64,000 nucleotides of DNA from Polytrichum commune (taxonomy: Eukaryota; Streptophyta; Polytrichopsida; Polytrichales; Polytrichaceae), in NCBI GenBank assembly GCA_950295325.1, contig OX485806.1:39930001-39994000 (forward strand), written 5' to 3'. The notes beneath the pieces were generated by a model. The model saw nothing but the letters and a program-made list of their open reading frames with translations, made no database searches and was not told the origin of the DNA. This document shows, in pieces, positions 20,991 to 33,236 of the stretch. A program made the translations under genes and the position numbers. Within the stretch, counting starts at the first letter, position 1. Every line of letters begins with the position of its first letter.

Positions 20991-23900
20991 AAAGCTACTT
21001 TGACATACTATTTAACACCCTATTTTGATTTTGATTTTTATAATGGCTAATTTTAGGCACTTAAAAAATCACACAAGTACCAAATAGTGGATAAAATACT
21101 ATAGCATTGCGAAACCGACCATGTGAGCAACAAGCATTCCATACCATTCAAATTGTCATTCAAGTGGTTTCAATTAGTAATACCAATCCTACACCATTCA
21201 AAATACCATTCAAAACACAACCAATAGCACTTGAATATTAGTTAAAGGGTTACCAATAAACATGGAGGTAATAAAATATACAAGCTGAAATAGACAAATT
21301 GTAAACACGGATAAAATAAAACAAGAAATACAATCAGTTATGACAAGATATTAATTTTTGCACAACTACCTACTCCAAAAAAACAAGGTTGCATTCAAAT
21401 ACAAAAAAGCTCAATACAAATATTAAAAACATATACTTCAATTGTGTTCACAAACACATTCAACTATAGTCCCATTCAAACCTTGTAACAAACATTTACA
21501 TCTTAAACCCTAAACCAAATGCACGCGGAAAACATTGCAAAGTAAGTGGCCACTTTGCACCATCAATTTGCATGAAAGAAACCCTAGAAAATGCTTAGAA
21601 AAAGGGTGAGCTTGATGATCGAGGATTGAGTTTGTGACCAAATCAAAACCGATTGCAGGAAGCAGTTGAGGGTGACGGTGGAGGCTGTTAGGTTCTAGGC
21701 ATCCAATGAGGTCCCACATGTTCAGCATAATTGCAAAACCCAACGGCCATTGAGGAGTGCCAACACATTCATCCCCCCAAAAAATCCATGACATTTCCCT
21801 TCATACTAACGTGCTTGATTCAAATTTAGACAAACCCTACACACTTCTTCATCCAAGTAGCCAAACCCATAATTATTCTACTGATCCTACTACACACTTT
21901 TAGGGGGATCCTATGTTTATGACCTTATTTTTCTTTACTAATTACTTAAATGAAGGAATTATCCACCACCCTATTTTACATGTAATCATGTAAGGGACAT
22001 ATTTCCAATGCTATGGTAGAATCTAACAAAATTTTAAATTAGACTTTTAATGAATTGAATTGACCCTACTTTTTTTGTTTTTTAATCTCAAGTCACACAC
22101 CGTGTACATCGCCAAAGTCATGAGCTATTTGGCGCAAGAATTCCAACAAATTGGCCAACACATGCAAGGTATCATGCAAATCCTTGCCGTCTCCATCTTG
22201 GAAATCCATCAACTGCAGCCAACACATGTACTCTAAAGACCTACCACCTCCGTACAAACCTCGAGCATGGGGGGACATGCACCACAACTTCAAGCACCAT
22301 GGGATTTTCACAACATGACATACCCCTACCCTCCACCCAACCTCCACCAAGCCAACAACTCTTCTCATGAGCAACTCCCCCTTAGATATATCATTGTGGG
22401 CATTTATTCTACTTATTTGTACTATATTTTTCCATTATAATAAGAATTGAAAAGTTCATGCTTTGAATTTTCTCATCTCACACAATACCCAATCCCTACA
22501 TGAGCGAGGCATAATTTTTTGGCTCATCAAGCCCCGCCTTCGCTACCAAACATAGGCTTCATGCCCAAAAGCATTAAATGGGAAGTACTTGCAGCCCACA
22601 CTACACTCAATTCCACAATTCTCATAATCATCAACCATGACAACTAGTCCAATAATCATATCAACCCCTTCCAACATACCAATACCACACCCATAATCAC
22701 CGTTTCCTTTCAATATGCAATGTCCTACATCTCCATCTTTCCCTACATGCGATAGCAACAAAGAGCTTCTTCTCACCTCTATATTAATAATCTCCCATCA
22801 CCCCAACACCCCACAAATAACCACATTGCTACAACAATTCCCTAGCGCACTTCTCACTTCATGTATCACATACCCAACCCAACCCCCACCCCATCCATCC
22901 AAATACATGTCCTCCAGAGACACCTACCCACAAACACCCCTCCCCTTCTCCCACACCTTATTACGAATATCCTCCCCCTAAGATATCCACCCACACAATC
23001 GTACTACATTGATTAATGGTTCAGACCCCTCGATGGTGAAGGCAATAGGAACATAACATGTATTGGTGTCTTCAACGGCTCATCACAAACATACATCTCC
23101 TCTCACCTACTAAGTTACCCCAACATCCTTTGTGTGGAATTATATCCTCTACTACTTGTTGTGGAACGTATCAATCACATGGTTCATATCCTCAAAGAAA
23201 TGGGCTAGTTAGAAGAAGTATTAATTTATGACCCATCTACCTTCTACGCCAATTCCCTCATTGGATTAGCTTTGGGAGCGAATACAAATAATATATTTAG
23301 GTCACATCTCCAATTCATACATAAATTTTGAATTGTAATATACTCAAACCAATTGTCATAATTGATCACAAGTTTTATATCCTATATCCTATATTTATAT
23401 TCATATTCATATGTCCATGGAACCAATTTATAAGCATCTTACTAGAACTATATAAACTTTATAATCAACAAACCATTCTTGATATTTTAATCGAGTGGCT
23501 AGAAACATGAGTTGCAAAAAAAGGAGGAGAATACAAGATATTTTCTATCAATAACATGGTTTTCTCTTTATATAATGAAGTTTATAGCTCACAAAAATGT
23601 TCAAACCTTTTGCAACAAAATGTCAATTATAAATGAGGTGATCAAATGCTTACATGGGGAGGTAGCATTCTACCTATATGTAGAAACATTGTGTGGGAAC
23701 CCTTCATATAAAAGTGAAAATAAAAACATAGCATTTAAACTGGCCATTGAGAGGTTTTTGAAATGTACATGTGACTTTTTGAGCACAAGATTATTGGGGT
23801 TTAAGTGATGAACCTCCCATGTGAACACTTAAGTCACGCCACGCCTCCACTTGGTTGAACTTTTAGTGATATCAATTCAACATATGGTTTATGTAGGTTT

Positions 23901-24640
23901 AATACATTATATCATTTATGGTCATATTAAAATTATTTGATTTAATCTTAACACTTAATTCCTTGCAGAGACTCAAGAGATTACACCATTTGGGGGGGGG
24001 GGAGGATACTCTCAACTGCCACCTCATGTCGTCATTCAAACCCCCGGATCAACATGAAAATTATCATATGCTTCAAAAGTTTACAAGTGCAAGTCCCACA
24101 AGGTTTTGCTTCTCCTCCAAGGAGAATGTCCTAACTGTCAACCCCACTTTTACACATCCTAGTCCTTGGCCAATCACAACTAACAACAACAACAATCAAG
24201 TGAGCCTTTGATTATGTCTTGGTGTAAACTTCTTCTTCTTCTTCTTCTTTTATTTATTATTTATTTTTAGGTTGCTACGTAAGCCATTTCCATTGAGCGG
24301 CCGAATTTGAAATAACAACACTGATATCACTCAGGTCTTCGGCTTAATATTTCCCCCTTGAACAACAATCATATGTAGACTTTCCACCCTTTTTACATTT
24401 GCGGATACAAGAATTGAAATTCAACCTTGACAATAGGCCAAACATGCAATCTACAATAGGCTTGACATAGGTCATATGTTGAAATAGATTCATTGATGAC
24501 ATATGAGTGATGATGGTATGAGCAATTTTTTCCAAGGATATCCATAAAACTTTGAAGTCAATGCTTATGTTGATCACGTGACTATTTGACTTTCAGTGTG
24601 TTATGTTGTGTTCAAGTGTCTTCATGCATATATTATGTAA
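20991..24640. other. Intergenic DNA with uncertain coding-like stretches
   Basis: No gene is recognised. The minus frame at 21510-21794 (94 codons), the plus frame read from 22090 ('VMSYLAQEFQQIGQHMQG'), and the plus frame at 22715-22981 (proline-rich, low complexity) have no family motif that I can name. The interval 23170-23260 shares 'catggttcatatcctcaaag' and 'tatgacccatctacc' style segments with the repeat at 5236-5310, so the open frame 23017-23330 is probably repeat sequence. A G-run lies at about 23992-24002 and a (TTC)n microsatellite at 24229-24250. Confidence 0.35.
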
Positions 24641-25103
24641 GAGCATCTCCACCATTATCTCCACACCTCCCCTTCAAAAATATTCTAGAAGAAGCAAAGA
24701 GCTAAAGATGACTTGCGCCACCCACCACATCTTCCTCTACACCAATCAATGCATAATTAGAGGAATCAAGATGAAGAGGGGACTTGACCTTGTTGTATAG
24801 TATGTTTGGTTCTACTATCCCAATCAAACCTCTTTCAATGTTATAAAGTGTTAACTTTGTAAATTTGCATGTTCTATACTTAAAATTTGAATGACTACTT
24901 TATTGTAATTAAAACACATTCAATATTGTCTTACACATTTTGGAAATACAATGTTACGCATGGAGCAGCAATCAACGTTGTTGTGGTGGTGCCTCCATCA
25001 CTATAATCTTAAGACCTCTGCATGCAGTATTCGACAATCTCCTCCATTGCCGTTGTGGAGTAGGAATTGGAGGGAGATGAGATGGTAGATTTGGAGATGC
25101 CCT
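24641..25103. mobile_element. MITE with GAGCATCTCCA / TGGAGATGCCCTC ends
   Basis: The left end 'gagcatctccacc' and right end 'ttggagatgccctc' form short imperfect inverted termini. The interior matches 3475-4253. The left flanking triplet is TAA and the right is AAA, close to but not equal to the TWA duplication of PIF/Harbinger elements. Families with GAGCATCTCC ends are widespread in plants, but the superfamily is not settled by this copy. Confidence 0.5.
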
Positions 25104-25134
25104 CAAAGAACCTCCACCACCACCACCACATCTC

Positions 25135-25255
25135 CCTCCAACATTATCTTGGAGGGGGCAGGGTGCGATGGTCATGAATCCAAGACCTCTTTCACTCACC
25201 GTCAACAACTCTGAGAGGTGATGTTCTCTAGCTGCAGTTTAGCACGTAAGACCTA
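25135..25255 (-). mobile_element. tRNA-derived SINE family B, copy 1
   Basis: On the minus strand this copy reads 'cacctctcagagttgttgac', 'gtgagtgaaagaggtcttgg', 'attcatgaccatcgc'. The same order, better preserved, is found 290 bp downstream at 25425-25545. The structure resembles a tRNA-related head with A box and B box, as in Pol III-transcribed SINEs. Confidence 0.45.
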
Positions 25256-25424
25256 ATCTCTTTACAAATTACATGTCTTTACAAATTTCCATGTCTTATC
25301 CGTTCTTCAAACATGCCCACCAACCACACCAACACCAACCCCAATTGGAATTTACCCACGACACCTTAACTATAGGTCTCCAAGTATGATAAGGAACCAA
25401 AGTAAGCTTGATCACATATGAGAA

Positions 25425-25545
25425 GGATTGGGGGGAGGTGTTCGCGTGGGGTTTTGAACCCAAGACCTCCTCCACTGACCCTCAACAGCTCTAAAAGTGA
25501 TTTCCTCACGCTGCCCTTGGATCTTGTGGAAGGGGCCAACCCCCT
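25425..25545 (-). mobile_element. tRNA-derived SINE family B, copy 2
   Basis: The minus strand contains 'tagagctgttgagggtc', resembling an A box region, and 32 bases later 'gggttcaaaacccc', a good B box (GGTTCRANYCC-like). The spacing fits a tRNA-like promoter head. No full tRNA cloverleaf is present, so it is not a tRNA gene. The 3' end and target duplication are not clear. Confidence 0.5.
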
Positions 25546-25812
25546 TTCTCGCACACCCTACACCCATGGCATGATATTTTCTTGGCCAAAGCACGTCAAC
25601 TTGGCCATTGATTGGCCGGTGTTCATTACGTACAAACCCCTTTCAAATTTTGAATGCCCCCGATGAGTCACACACTTTTAAAGTACCCACTTACTTACTT
25701 ACATACGGGCCCATCTCATGGCCACTCATGGCCCTCCGATTAACTTCAATTTGACATATGCTGCCCTTTTCTGTAGCACTCTTCATTCATTCATTCATTC
25801 ATTCCTCCCTAT

Positions 25813-26260
25813 GAGTAGGGTTTTCACAAGAGGGGTGAAGTTTTGTGACACCTTGTTTACTATGGGGAGAATAAGTGAAAGATCGTCGATATATGGGTGT
25901 GTGAGAAAATAGATGTCATAAGTATCATAGTAAACAATCCTCGATATGTGTTTCAAGTAATTTTATCATATTTGAATTATGTTGCTTGAATTTTATGAAG
26001 TCGTTAAATATATAACTTTTTTTTATATAACACTCTTTGTTCATTCTTGATTGTATTCTGGGGGCGGAGAGGAGTAGGGGTTTCATAAGGGGTAAAGTTT
26101 TGTGACACCTTGTTTACTATGGGGAGAATAAATGAAAGATAATCGATATATGGGTGTGTGAGAAAATAGATGTCATAAGTATCATAGCAAACAATCCTTG
26201 ATGTGTGTTTCAAGTAACTTTTTCATATTTGAATTATGTAGCTTAGATTTTATGAAGTCA
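25813..26260. repeat. Local direct duplication, two copies offset by 257 bp
   Basis: The copy at 25813-26008 and the copy at 26071-26260 share long identical runs such as 'ttgtgacaccttgtttacta', 'tatggggagaata' and 'gtgagaaaatagatgtcata', with scattered substitutions. About 60 bp of unrelated AT-rich sequence separates them. Neither copy is coding; the short frames in them are chance. A (CATT)n microsatellite at 25783-25804 lies just upstream. Confidence 0.8.
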
Positions 26261-26676
26261 TTTAAGATAAGTCCAATACTTTTGGTGTTACTTAAAATTT
26301 TCTATCTTGAGAACCAACATGATCTCTCACCCATAATTCACCATGATACATATTGTTGCACTACCATACCACAACATGGGATCACATGCTGGTGATAGTC
26401 CTTGGGAAAGCAACCCAATTTTCACTTGGGTGTATAAACCCTAAAATTATCATAATCATTGTTTCAATGTTCTGATGGTAGTGTTCCAATTTGGCCACAA
26501 AACCAAAAGACCTAGTTTTTTTTAGACTAGTTGGAGATGCCTAGAGATGAAAATTGTTGTGTGAAAGTGCAATTTTAGTGCTTCAGGGGTGCGTATGCAG
26601 GTGGAGGGATCCATACCCACACCATCTTTTTCTTTTTGAAGTTGATATCGATCGTATTATCAACCTATTCTTGAAC

Positions 26677-26707
<31 letters not shown>

Positions 26708-27139
26708 CGACGTCTTCACTCTCTTCTCTTCGGTTTCCCCTCCCACCGTAAGTGTTGTGGACATTCACTTGCCAAGCCCCATCGCTAAGCATGTCTTTTG
26801 TGTTGTAAGGCCCTACTTAGATCTCCAACAAACAATCTCCAACATGATTGCAAATGTATAATATTCCTAGATTTGCATATCCGAGTGAAAGAATTGTGAC
26901 ACTCTAGAATGTTTGGGGGTACTTCACAATTACTTACTCCCAAAACATTCCTTCTTAATTTCAAATTGTACCTTCTAAGGGACCCACAAAATAGTTGAAT
27001 CCTCCTTGGCAATGGTCCCACTCCTATTTCAACATATATTTAGGTTGGGATTAGGAAAGTGGCGGGAGCCAATGTAAACTATGTATGATTTAATGTGGGC
27101 CACACTATTTTTATAGTAACACCTTTTCTCTCTATATCC
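26261..27139. other. Intergenic DNA with (AAT)n microsatellite
   Basis: The only clear feature is an (AAT)n microsatellite at 26677-26707. The minus frame at 26785-27021 has no recognisable motif. I see no gene and no matched mobile element before the M2 copy that starts near 27140. Confidence 0.35.
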
Positions 27140-27530
27140 CTAATGGTATTTAGTGTCACGAGCACAATAGTGTCATTTTTCTTATTACGAGGCTTTTGCT
27201 AGGTTAATGACAAGCAACTTGATCATTAGTGTAGTCTCATGACACTTGGTGTTAGTTTCTTTACTAATATCTTGGCCTAAGTACGTTCAATAATATTATA
27301 AAATCCACAATAATTAACAAGTTGACCAAAAGTGTAAGCACATGACACCCAAAAATAGTATGCTCGATATTATGATCCCCTTGCATACTAAAATGTAAGC
27401 ACATGACACTTTCCAATAATATCCTCCTCTTGCACACTATATTATAAGCATGACACTTGACATTACTATGCACAATAGTAACTTCCACTTGCATACTAAG
27501 CATAAAACTATCATGTCAAGCACTCCAATA
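27140..27530 (-). mobile_element. TA-flanked MITE, family M2, inverted partial copy
   Basis: The plus strand reads 'tggtatttagtgtcacgagc' at the left. Reversed, the body follows the same order as 18034-18563 and 58294-58821: 'tttagtatgcaaggggatc', 'gccaagatattagtaaag', 'accaagtgtcatgagactac'. The far end is eroded, so only the terminal motif on one side is clear. Confidence 0.55.
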
Positions 27531-28139
27531 TAATCCACATAAATATCACATTATATGTCAACACTCTAAATTCGTAAAACAACCACTTTGCACATTAATC
27601 ATATAAGAGTTTCTTGTGCAATAAGTTCGTCTGTTATAAGGTGGAGGGTGCTTAAACCAATCCAATGGTTGATTTAGCCTGTATATAATATTCACATTGT
27701 ACAAGATGGCATGTATGCCTTATCAAATGCAACCACATTGTCATAAAAACAATCACTACAATCTTAGTAGAATAGGGAATTATTCTCACCACATGTTCTA
27801 GTTTCTCAATGTTGTCACATAGGGGGGCCTTGACTAGGCCACTACCTAACTGCAAAGCAAGTTCCTCATAATCTTAATTTGTCTAACACAGCCTTTTCAT
27901 GGGCTATCATACCTTTGAGTTGGCTTGCCACAACTTAATCCATCCATCCCCATACACCCTATGAATTGGGGCCCATATGGCTTGATTCGATTGCATGCCA
28001 ATGAAGCACTTACTAACTTCAATGCTATCTACAATCTCATGTGTCATGCATCACTAAGCCTAACTAATTATATTTCCTAATTAACCTTTGTTAACCCTGA
28101 GTAGCCATAGACATGTCCAATCAATGTCCAACCTCACTA

Positions 28140-28477
28140 CACTAAATAGGTAGATTAGTGTTGGAAACACTAATAGTCGACGAAAACGCTAAATGTAAAT
28201 TGTCTCTATAGTGTTAGAACACTAAATGTCAACTCTAACACTATTTGTACCAAGTAGTAAATTTAAATATTTACATGAGCGCATTTAGTGTTAGATGATA
28301 TTTTGTAAATCTTGGAATGAAGAATTGAAGGAAGAAGAATATGAGAACCTCGTAAAAGGTATAATTTGTTCAAACCCTATTCAAACACTAATTGTAATAT
28401 CAGTTGAAAATGAGTGTTTTAGGTAACTATTGCATCTAACACTAATCTTCATCTAACACTAATCTACCAATTTAGTG
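28140..28477. mobile_element. TA-flanked MITE M3 with CACTAAAT ends
   Basis: Left end 'cactaaataggtagattagt' and, inverted from the right, 'cactaaattggtagattagt' differ at one base in 20. Both are flanked by TA (28138-28139 and 28478-28479). The interior carries several more 'aacacta' motifs in both orientations. The length is 338 bp and nothing is coding. A CACTA start would suggest En/Spm, but those elements duplicate 3 bp; here the flanks are consistent with TA. Confidence 0.75.
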
Positions 28478-28601
28478 TAGTCAACACACTCACATTTGAT
28501 CGTTGAGCTACGTACTTACAATGAGACAAGTTTAGGTTGAATTTAGGTATTGGAATGGGAGGGTAACCCAGGGAACGGATTTAGGTGTGGGGTCGGAACT
28601 A

Positions 28602-28980
28602 CACTAAATATGATATTTAGTTTCACCCACTCTAATTGTCTTGCTCAATACTAAGTTTAAACCGCGGTATAATGTCACCAACACTAAATGTTAACCCAAC
28701 ATTATTTTTCATTCCTTGTAAAGTTTTATGGGGGGGTTATAAATTTACACAAACTGTCACTTACCAAGTGGTTTTTCATCCAAATTTCAATCATCCATGA
28801 TAATATTTCATCACAAATTGCTGACAAGAGATGGCAGGGTTTTTGGCCAATGGATGAACTCATCCATCATCTATCATCCATGACAATATTTGTTCACTTA
28901 TTCCTAAGAAGTGTCATCCAAATAGTTACCATTGTGACAAAGAATACCACATGACACTACACTAAACATCATGTTTAGTG
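28602..28980 (+). mobile_element. TA-flanked MITE M1, complete copy
   Basis: The left end is 'cactaaatatgatatttagt' and the right end 'cactaaacatcatgtttagtg', each itself a small palindrome, flanked by TA (28600-28601 and 28981-28982). The body matches 56739-57117 and, reversed, 37903-38295. A feature of the family is that each terminus is a double CACTAAATA/TATTTAGTG palindrome. There is no open frame of note. Confidence 0.75.
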
Positions 28981-29173
28981 TAAACACCTCCAAGACCTGA
29001 CACCCTATGACAACTGTGGTTGTGTGCCACGTTCTATTTCGCACTAGTGGGTCTATTAATAGAACATTACTTTGCCAAAACAACAACAATTATGTACAAA
29101 CTTCTCATTTGCTTAGATAACCTTTTATTTTTGTTAGATCTTGTTGCTAATTAAGAGAAGGTTCCAACACATC

Positions 29174-29440
29174 TTAGGGCCGGTTCAACCATGGACCATG
29201 AAGTTGGACCATGGAAGATGGTCCAACTTCCTTGGTCCGGTTTCTTAAAAGAATCAACTTACAAAGCCTTTGGGCCCCTCACTAGGTGTAAGGTGAATGT
29301 GGATCAAGAGGAACGACCATGCACCAAAAAGTGAACGTGCTATTTCTTTTAATATATGCCCAAAAAGGGAACTTTGAAAGGAAAAAAAATTCAAGTTGGA
29401 CCATTCTGTTGTCTTCTGTTGTCTTCATCTTCTCTTCCAT
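29174..29440 (+). mobile_element. Inverted-repeat element 'CCATGGACC' (M7), truncated copy
   Basis: The left end reads 'tagggccggttcaaccatgg' followed by 'accatgaagttggaccatgg'. The body matches 31521-31830: 'aagcctttgggcccctcact', 'gtggatcaagaggaa', 'gaccatgcaccaaaa', 'atatgcccaaaaaggg', ending in 'cttcatcttctcttcc'. The right half present in the other copies is missing. Confidence 0.55.
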
Positions 29441-31139
29441 ATGGAAAAAAACACACAACACCCGCTCCGTAGGAGTCTGCGCACGAGCACACAAAAAGTC
29501 CTATATGGGTATAGCAAAAATGGTAACCTCAAAATCTGACAACCTCTTGCAAATACAAAATCCCCTAGCTCCCAATTCTTGGTCATACTAAACATACACC
29601 CTAGGATCCTAAACTTCAACCCTTGAATTTATTCTACTAAAAAAGTTTTTATTGTTACCTATCTACTTTACTTAGAATGGGATTGTCTACTTTTAGCAGA
29701 CTGTTTTATTTATTTATTACTCCTTTCTAATTTTTGTTTCAAATTAATGTAATCCTCCCTATTTATGCTGCACATTATTTGTAAAATGCACTAATGACCC
29801 ACTTATGAAGTGGCACTAAGCATAAATATGGGATTTCGGGCCTCATAATTGAGGTGCACTCAATATGGGTTTGTGGACAAGGCGGCCTTCAACAATGCAA
29901 GGGCAACTTGTTTTGAAGTTGGGTACAACGGGTAGCATTTTCCCATTTGGTTTAGATTTGTTCTCTCGTGTTGCTTGAGGTTGTTGGTCATGGGCCTAGG
30001 CCCTTATCCTATCATGATACCCCTCCCCAAACAAAAGCTTGATAAGGGAGGGTTAGGATCCCTTATAAGATTGGTTTGGACCTATCTCAAAAGCAACACA
30101 TCTAGCCTTGGCCCCAATTTAGGAACGTGAAAGGGTGATTATTAAGCTTAATGTTTTTGAGTATTGCTCAAAATGTTTCACACATGGACATAACATTATC
30201 AAGTTGAGTTTTTCTTGTTAGGCAGAGCTGGGAATAAGCCAATTTCTACTCGAAATAATACTATGTTTGTCCTCTTTGCAGAGCATTGCACTAGGGTATC
30301 CAACATGATGAATTTGGAGTGAAGCAGTGTCACTACTATTATTAGAATGGAATGGCTGATAACAAATGTATATGTTATGAAATGGTAGTACTAATGGGTT
30401 GTAGAAATTGGTAAATTTTAAAGGTTGTGATCCGGTTTGTGAATTTAATGCAACCTTGAAGTTGTTTGTTTGTGATAGCCTCCCCACAACTGCTAGTGGT
30501 GAGGCCAGTCGCCGGCTCCCACTAGTAGGGTCGCACTTTTTATTAACTTTATAGCAGTGGCAGCCACTGGTCGCATCGGTCCTGCCACTCGCTCGTTTGT
30601 TGTTGCGTTTGGTAAATTGACATGTCGGATAATTTTGTACTATATAATAATCTCAAGTGAGATAATTTCGAGCAAGGTAATTCCGTACTTTTGGATAGTT
30701 TCAAGCGAGAGAATTCACTACGTTTTCACTTTCGCAATGAGGGAGTTTATAGAAAGGCCATGAATTCATATTTTGTTATAATGACATTGAATATGACACT
30801 TAGGCAAAGCTCACTATGTAGAATTACGCAATGCTATATCTATTTATTGTACATTTCATATTGTACCAACAAATGTTAAATTGGTAGTTTGGACATTATA
30901 AAACATTGACAACTTTACTTGGTAAAAACTTATTTCATGAGTGAAATGATATAGTACCGTGTAAATCCAAATAGTAAGTCACACTAAATATCATATTTGA
31001 CTAATTGTCCATGGAGACTTTTTTGGCATGATTGGTTAAAATTCTATTCTTTCCAAGTCCTATTGGTTACATATTGCGTGAACTTTCAGTTTTATCTTTA
31101 TCAATTTGAGGCATATTCTCTATATTCCTCTAGAACGCT
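29441..31139. other. Intergenic DNA, nothing firmly recognised
   Basis: No gene, RNA gene or intact mobile element is visible. A short GC-richer block at about 30480-30600 with repeated 'cactagtgg'-like words may be an eroded element end. A fragment 'cactaaatatcatattt' at 30981 resembles the terminal repeat of family M1. Confidence 0.3.
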
Positions 31140-31432
31140 TGAAAGTTTTGCGAGGTCTTGTTCAACCGGGTTATTTCTCAAAATCACTGGTTCTTCTTTG
31201 TAACTTAAGGTACAAAATTGTCGTGAAGTCTCGAACTTCAACTGGGTTATTTCTCAAACTCACTGGCTCATCTTTGTAACTTTGGGTACCAAATTCTCGT
31301 GAAGTTTCGAACTTCAACCGGGTCATTCCTCAAAATCAATCAGTTCGTCTTTGTAACTTTAGGTACCAAATTCTCTTGAAGTCTCAAACTGCAACCGGGT
31401 TATTTCTCAAAATCAACCAGTTCATCTTGATT
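31140..31432. repeat. 76-bp minisatellite, about four units, derived from an ACCGGTT MITE end
   Basis: The word 'ttcaac(c/t)ggg' recurs at 31161, 31237 and 31313, with 'tgcaaccggg' at 31390, a period of 76-77 bp. Each unit includes 'ttatttctcaaaatca', 'ttcatctttgtaac' and 'gtaccaaattctcgtgaag' variants. One unit matches the right arm of the MITE at 40185-40480 ('cttcaaccggtgaaccgg', 'ttatttctcaaactgaacc'). The array is thus probably an amplified element terminus. Confidence 0.8.
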
Positions 31433-31520
31433 TTTTTTCAAAATCGCCTTTTTTGGGCATGTATTTAAAAAATCAGCACATTCACTTCTTGGTGCATGTT
31501 AATTCTTCTTGGACCACATT

Positions 31521-32081
31521 CGGTTTACACCATGAACTGTGAAGTCGGACCATGGAAGATGGCCATTTTTCATGGTCCGACTTGATGGTCCAACTTCCAT
31601 GATCCGATTTCTTTTTTAAAAAAATCAATTCATAAAGCCTTTGGGCCCCTCACTAGGTGTAAATCAAATGTGGATCAAGAGGAATGACCATGCACCAAAA
31701 TGTGAATGTGCTGATTTTTTTAATATATGCCCAAAAAGGGTAGTTTTGAAAAAAACAATCAGGTTTGACGATTTGTTTTTCTTCTCTTGTCTTCATCTTC
31801 TCTTCCTCCCAAAAAAATCATTAAATTTTTAATATAACATTATTTCTCTACCACGGGCCCATGTCTTTCTCTACCAGAGCAACTTTTTTGCCTTTCCAAC
31901 CGCAAAACCAATTGGAGTGGATAATGTAGGCCGTATAATATGTCTTTTGGGTATCTCGAACTCCATGGTCACTTTCACATTTTTTCCATGGTGTAAACCG
32001 AAGTGATCCCTTGACGACTTCAACATCCAATCACATACTTTATAGAGCCTTGGGACGACTTCATGGGTTATGGTATAAACA
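31521..32081 (+). mobile_element. Inverted-repeat element 'CCATGGACC' (M7), copy 2
   Basis: The start is 'ggtttacaccatgaactgtg' and the far end is 'ttcatgggttatggtataaac'. The body matches 55719-56290 in reverse orientation, including 'taccacgggcccatg', 'gtaggcc', and 'gaccatgcaccaaa'. A subterminal 'catggtgtaaaccgaag' at 31987 indicates nested inverted repeats. There is no transposase frame. Confidence 0.6.
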
Positions 32082-32099
32082 TCCCCTAAGATTAGCAGG

Positions 32100-32345
32100 T
32101 GTTATTTAGTTTCCCCTTTCTTGTTCTCCAACTTCTATCAATTAGATTTACACAATGAATCTTGTGTTATATTGGCAAACTTATAATGAAAGATAACAAA
32201 AATCAAATTGGAGATCGGACCTCCTCCGATTAAGTTATGATCATTAAAATTGCATGCTTGTTGATTCCTTAATCGAATACATAGGTCATTCTAATTATGT
32301 TCATTGTTGAGTGCATACTAGTTAGTAAAATTTGAAGACAAGGCA
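32100..32345 (+). repeat. DR1 dispersed repeat, longer copy
   Basis: This is the partner of the copy at 17145-17400, with the same order of segments: 'tctccaacttctatcaatta', 'gagatcggacctcc', 'catgcttgttgattcc', 'cataggtcattctaattatg'. It has no coding content. Confidence 0.5.
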
Positions 32346-33236
32346 TATGTTATAAGGCTAAGCATGTTCTTAAAAACAAAACACTAACAATACACGTGTT
32401 AGAGACTATGTGCTCATCATTATAGATATCATGATAGGTTTTGTTGGTACCACAAATAGGAGTATTTCTATGACCATTTGAAGAGGATAAAATATTCACT
32501 TTGAATTCTTAAAGCTTTTGCCTCTCAACTCCATTCATAGAGCTTGAACGCTAGGGGGTGCACCCTTCTTTAATCGATGGTGTAAGGTGTGTTCATGGGT
32601 TCTTTGAAACTTAGTGAAAGTGTACATGGGTGATCTTTTTTCTATAATAATAATAATAATAATAAAGTTTTACACCGGTGTGGGACGTCCATTCACCCTC
32701 TCCTAGTCATGTTTGCATGAACATGGAGGGGGGAGGGGGCTTAATACTATTTATGGTAGGTTAACTATGGGCTAGTTAATGTTAGTAGGTAGGTGGAAAC
32801 ACAAATATATTGTAGACATCCATTTTATTGTGGGAGAAATAAGCCAATGAAATAAAGACCCCAAAACAAATGTACAATGATTGGTTGAGAAGGAACCCCT
32901 TTCATATGTATAATCATTGAGTTGAAGTTTGTAGGTATCATATCCAAACTATGTGTTGTATAAGGCAACACAATGTCTAAGTCTACTATCAAGTGAGCAC
33001 TCAAGTGATCATTTGTTACCAATGCCCTTCTAAAACCAACTTAAGTGGATTTCCATATTCACCCAATTGTTCATCAAGTCTATAGGGTCCTTGTGATTAA
33101 CAATGTGGATGGTCGAATTTCATGAGCACTCTATACCCATACATTGTTGGATCGGTAAATGATAACGTTTAATCTTACATGGCAATCATGGATAGTCCCT
33201 TAACACAATGGAATGGGCCATGGGTGGTCTATTACC
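32346..33236. other. Intergenic DNA with (ATA)n microsatellite
   Basis: A (TAA)n microsatellite lies at 32644-32665 and a short G-run near 32727-32738. The minus frame at 32825-33022 shows no motif. Nothing else is recognised. Confidence 0.35.

Noticed and set aside
21510-21794. 94-codon minus frame
   Set aside because: No motif, no homologous fragment in the window, and composition does not differ from surrounding AT-rich DNA enough to support a gene.
23017-23330. A plus frame with one stop that reads like coding sequence
   Set aside because: Part of it aligns with non-coding repeat segments at 5236-5310 and 5660-5730, so its openness is probably chance.
25425-25545. A tRNA-like segment on the minus strand
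   Set aside because: A- and B-box-like sequences are present but no cloverleaf, anticodon stem or paired acceptor stem can be formed, so I call a SINE, not a tRNA gene.
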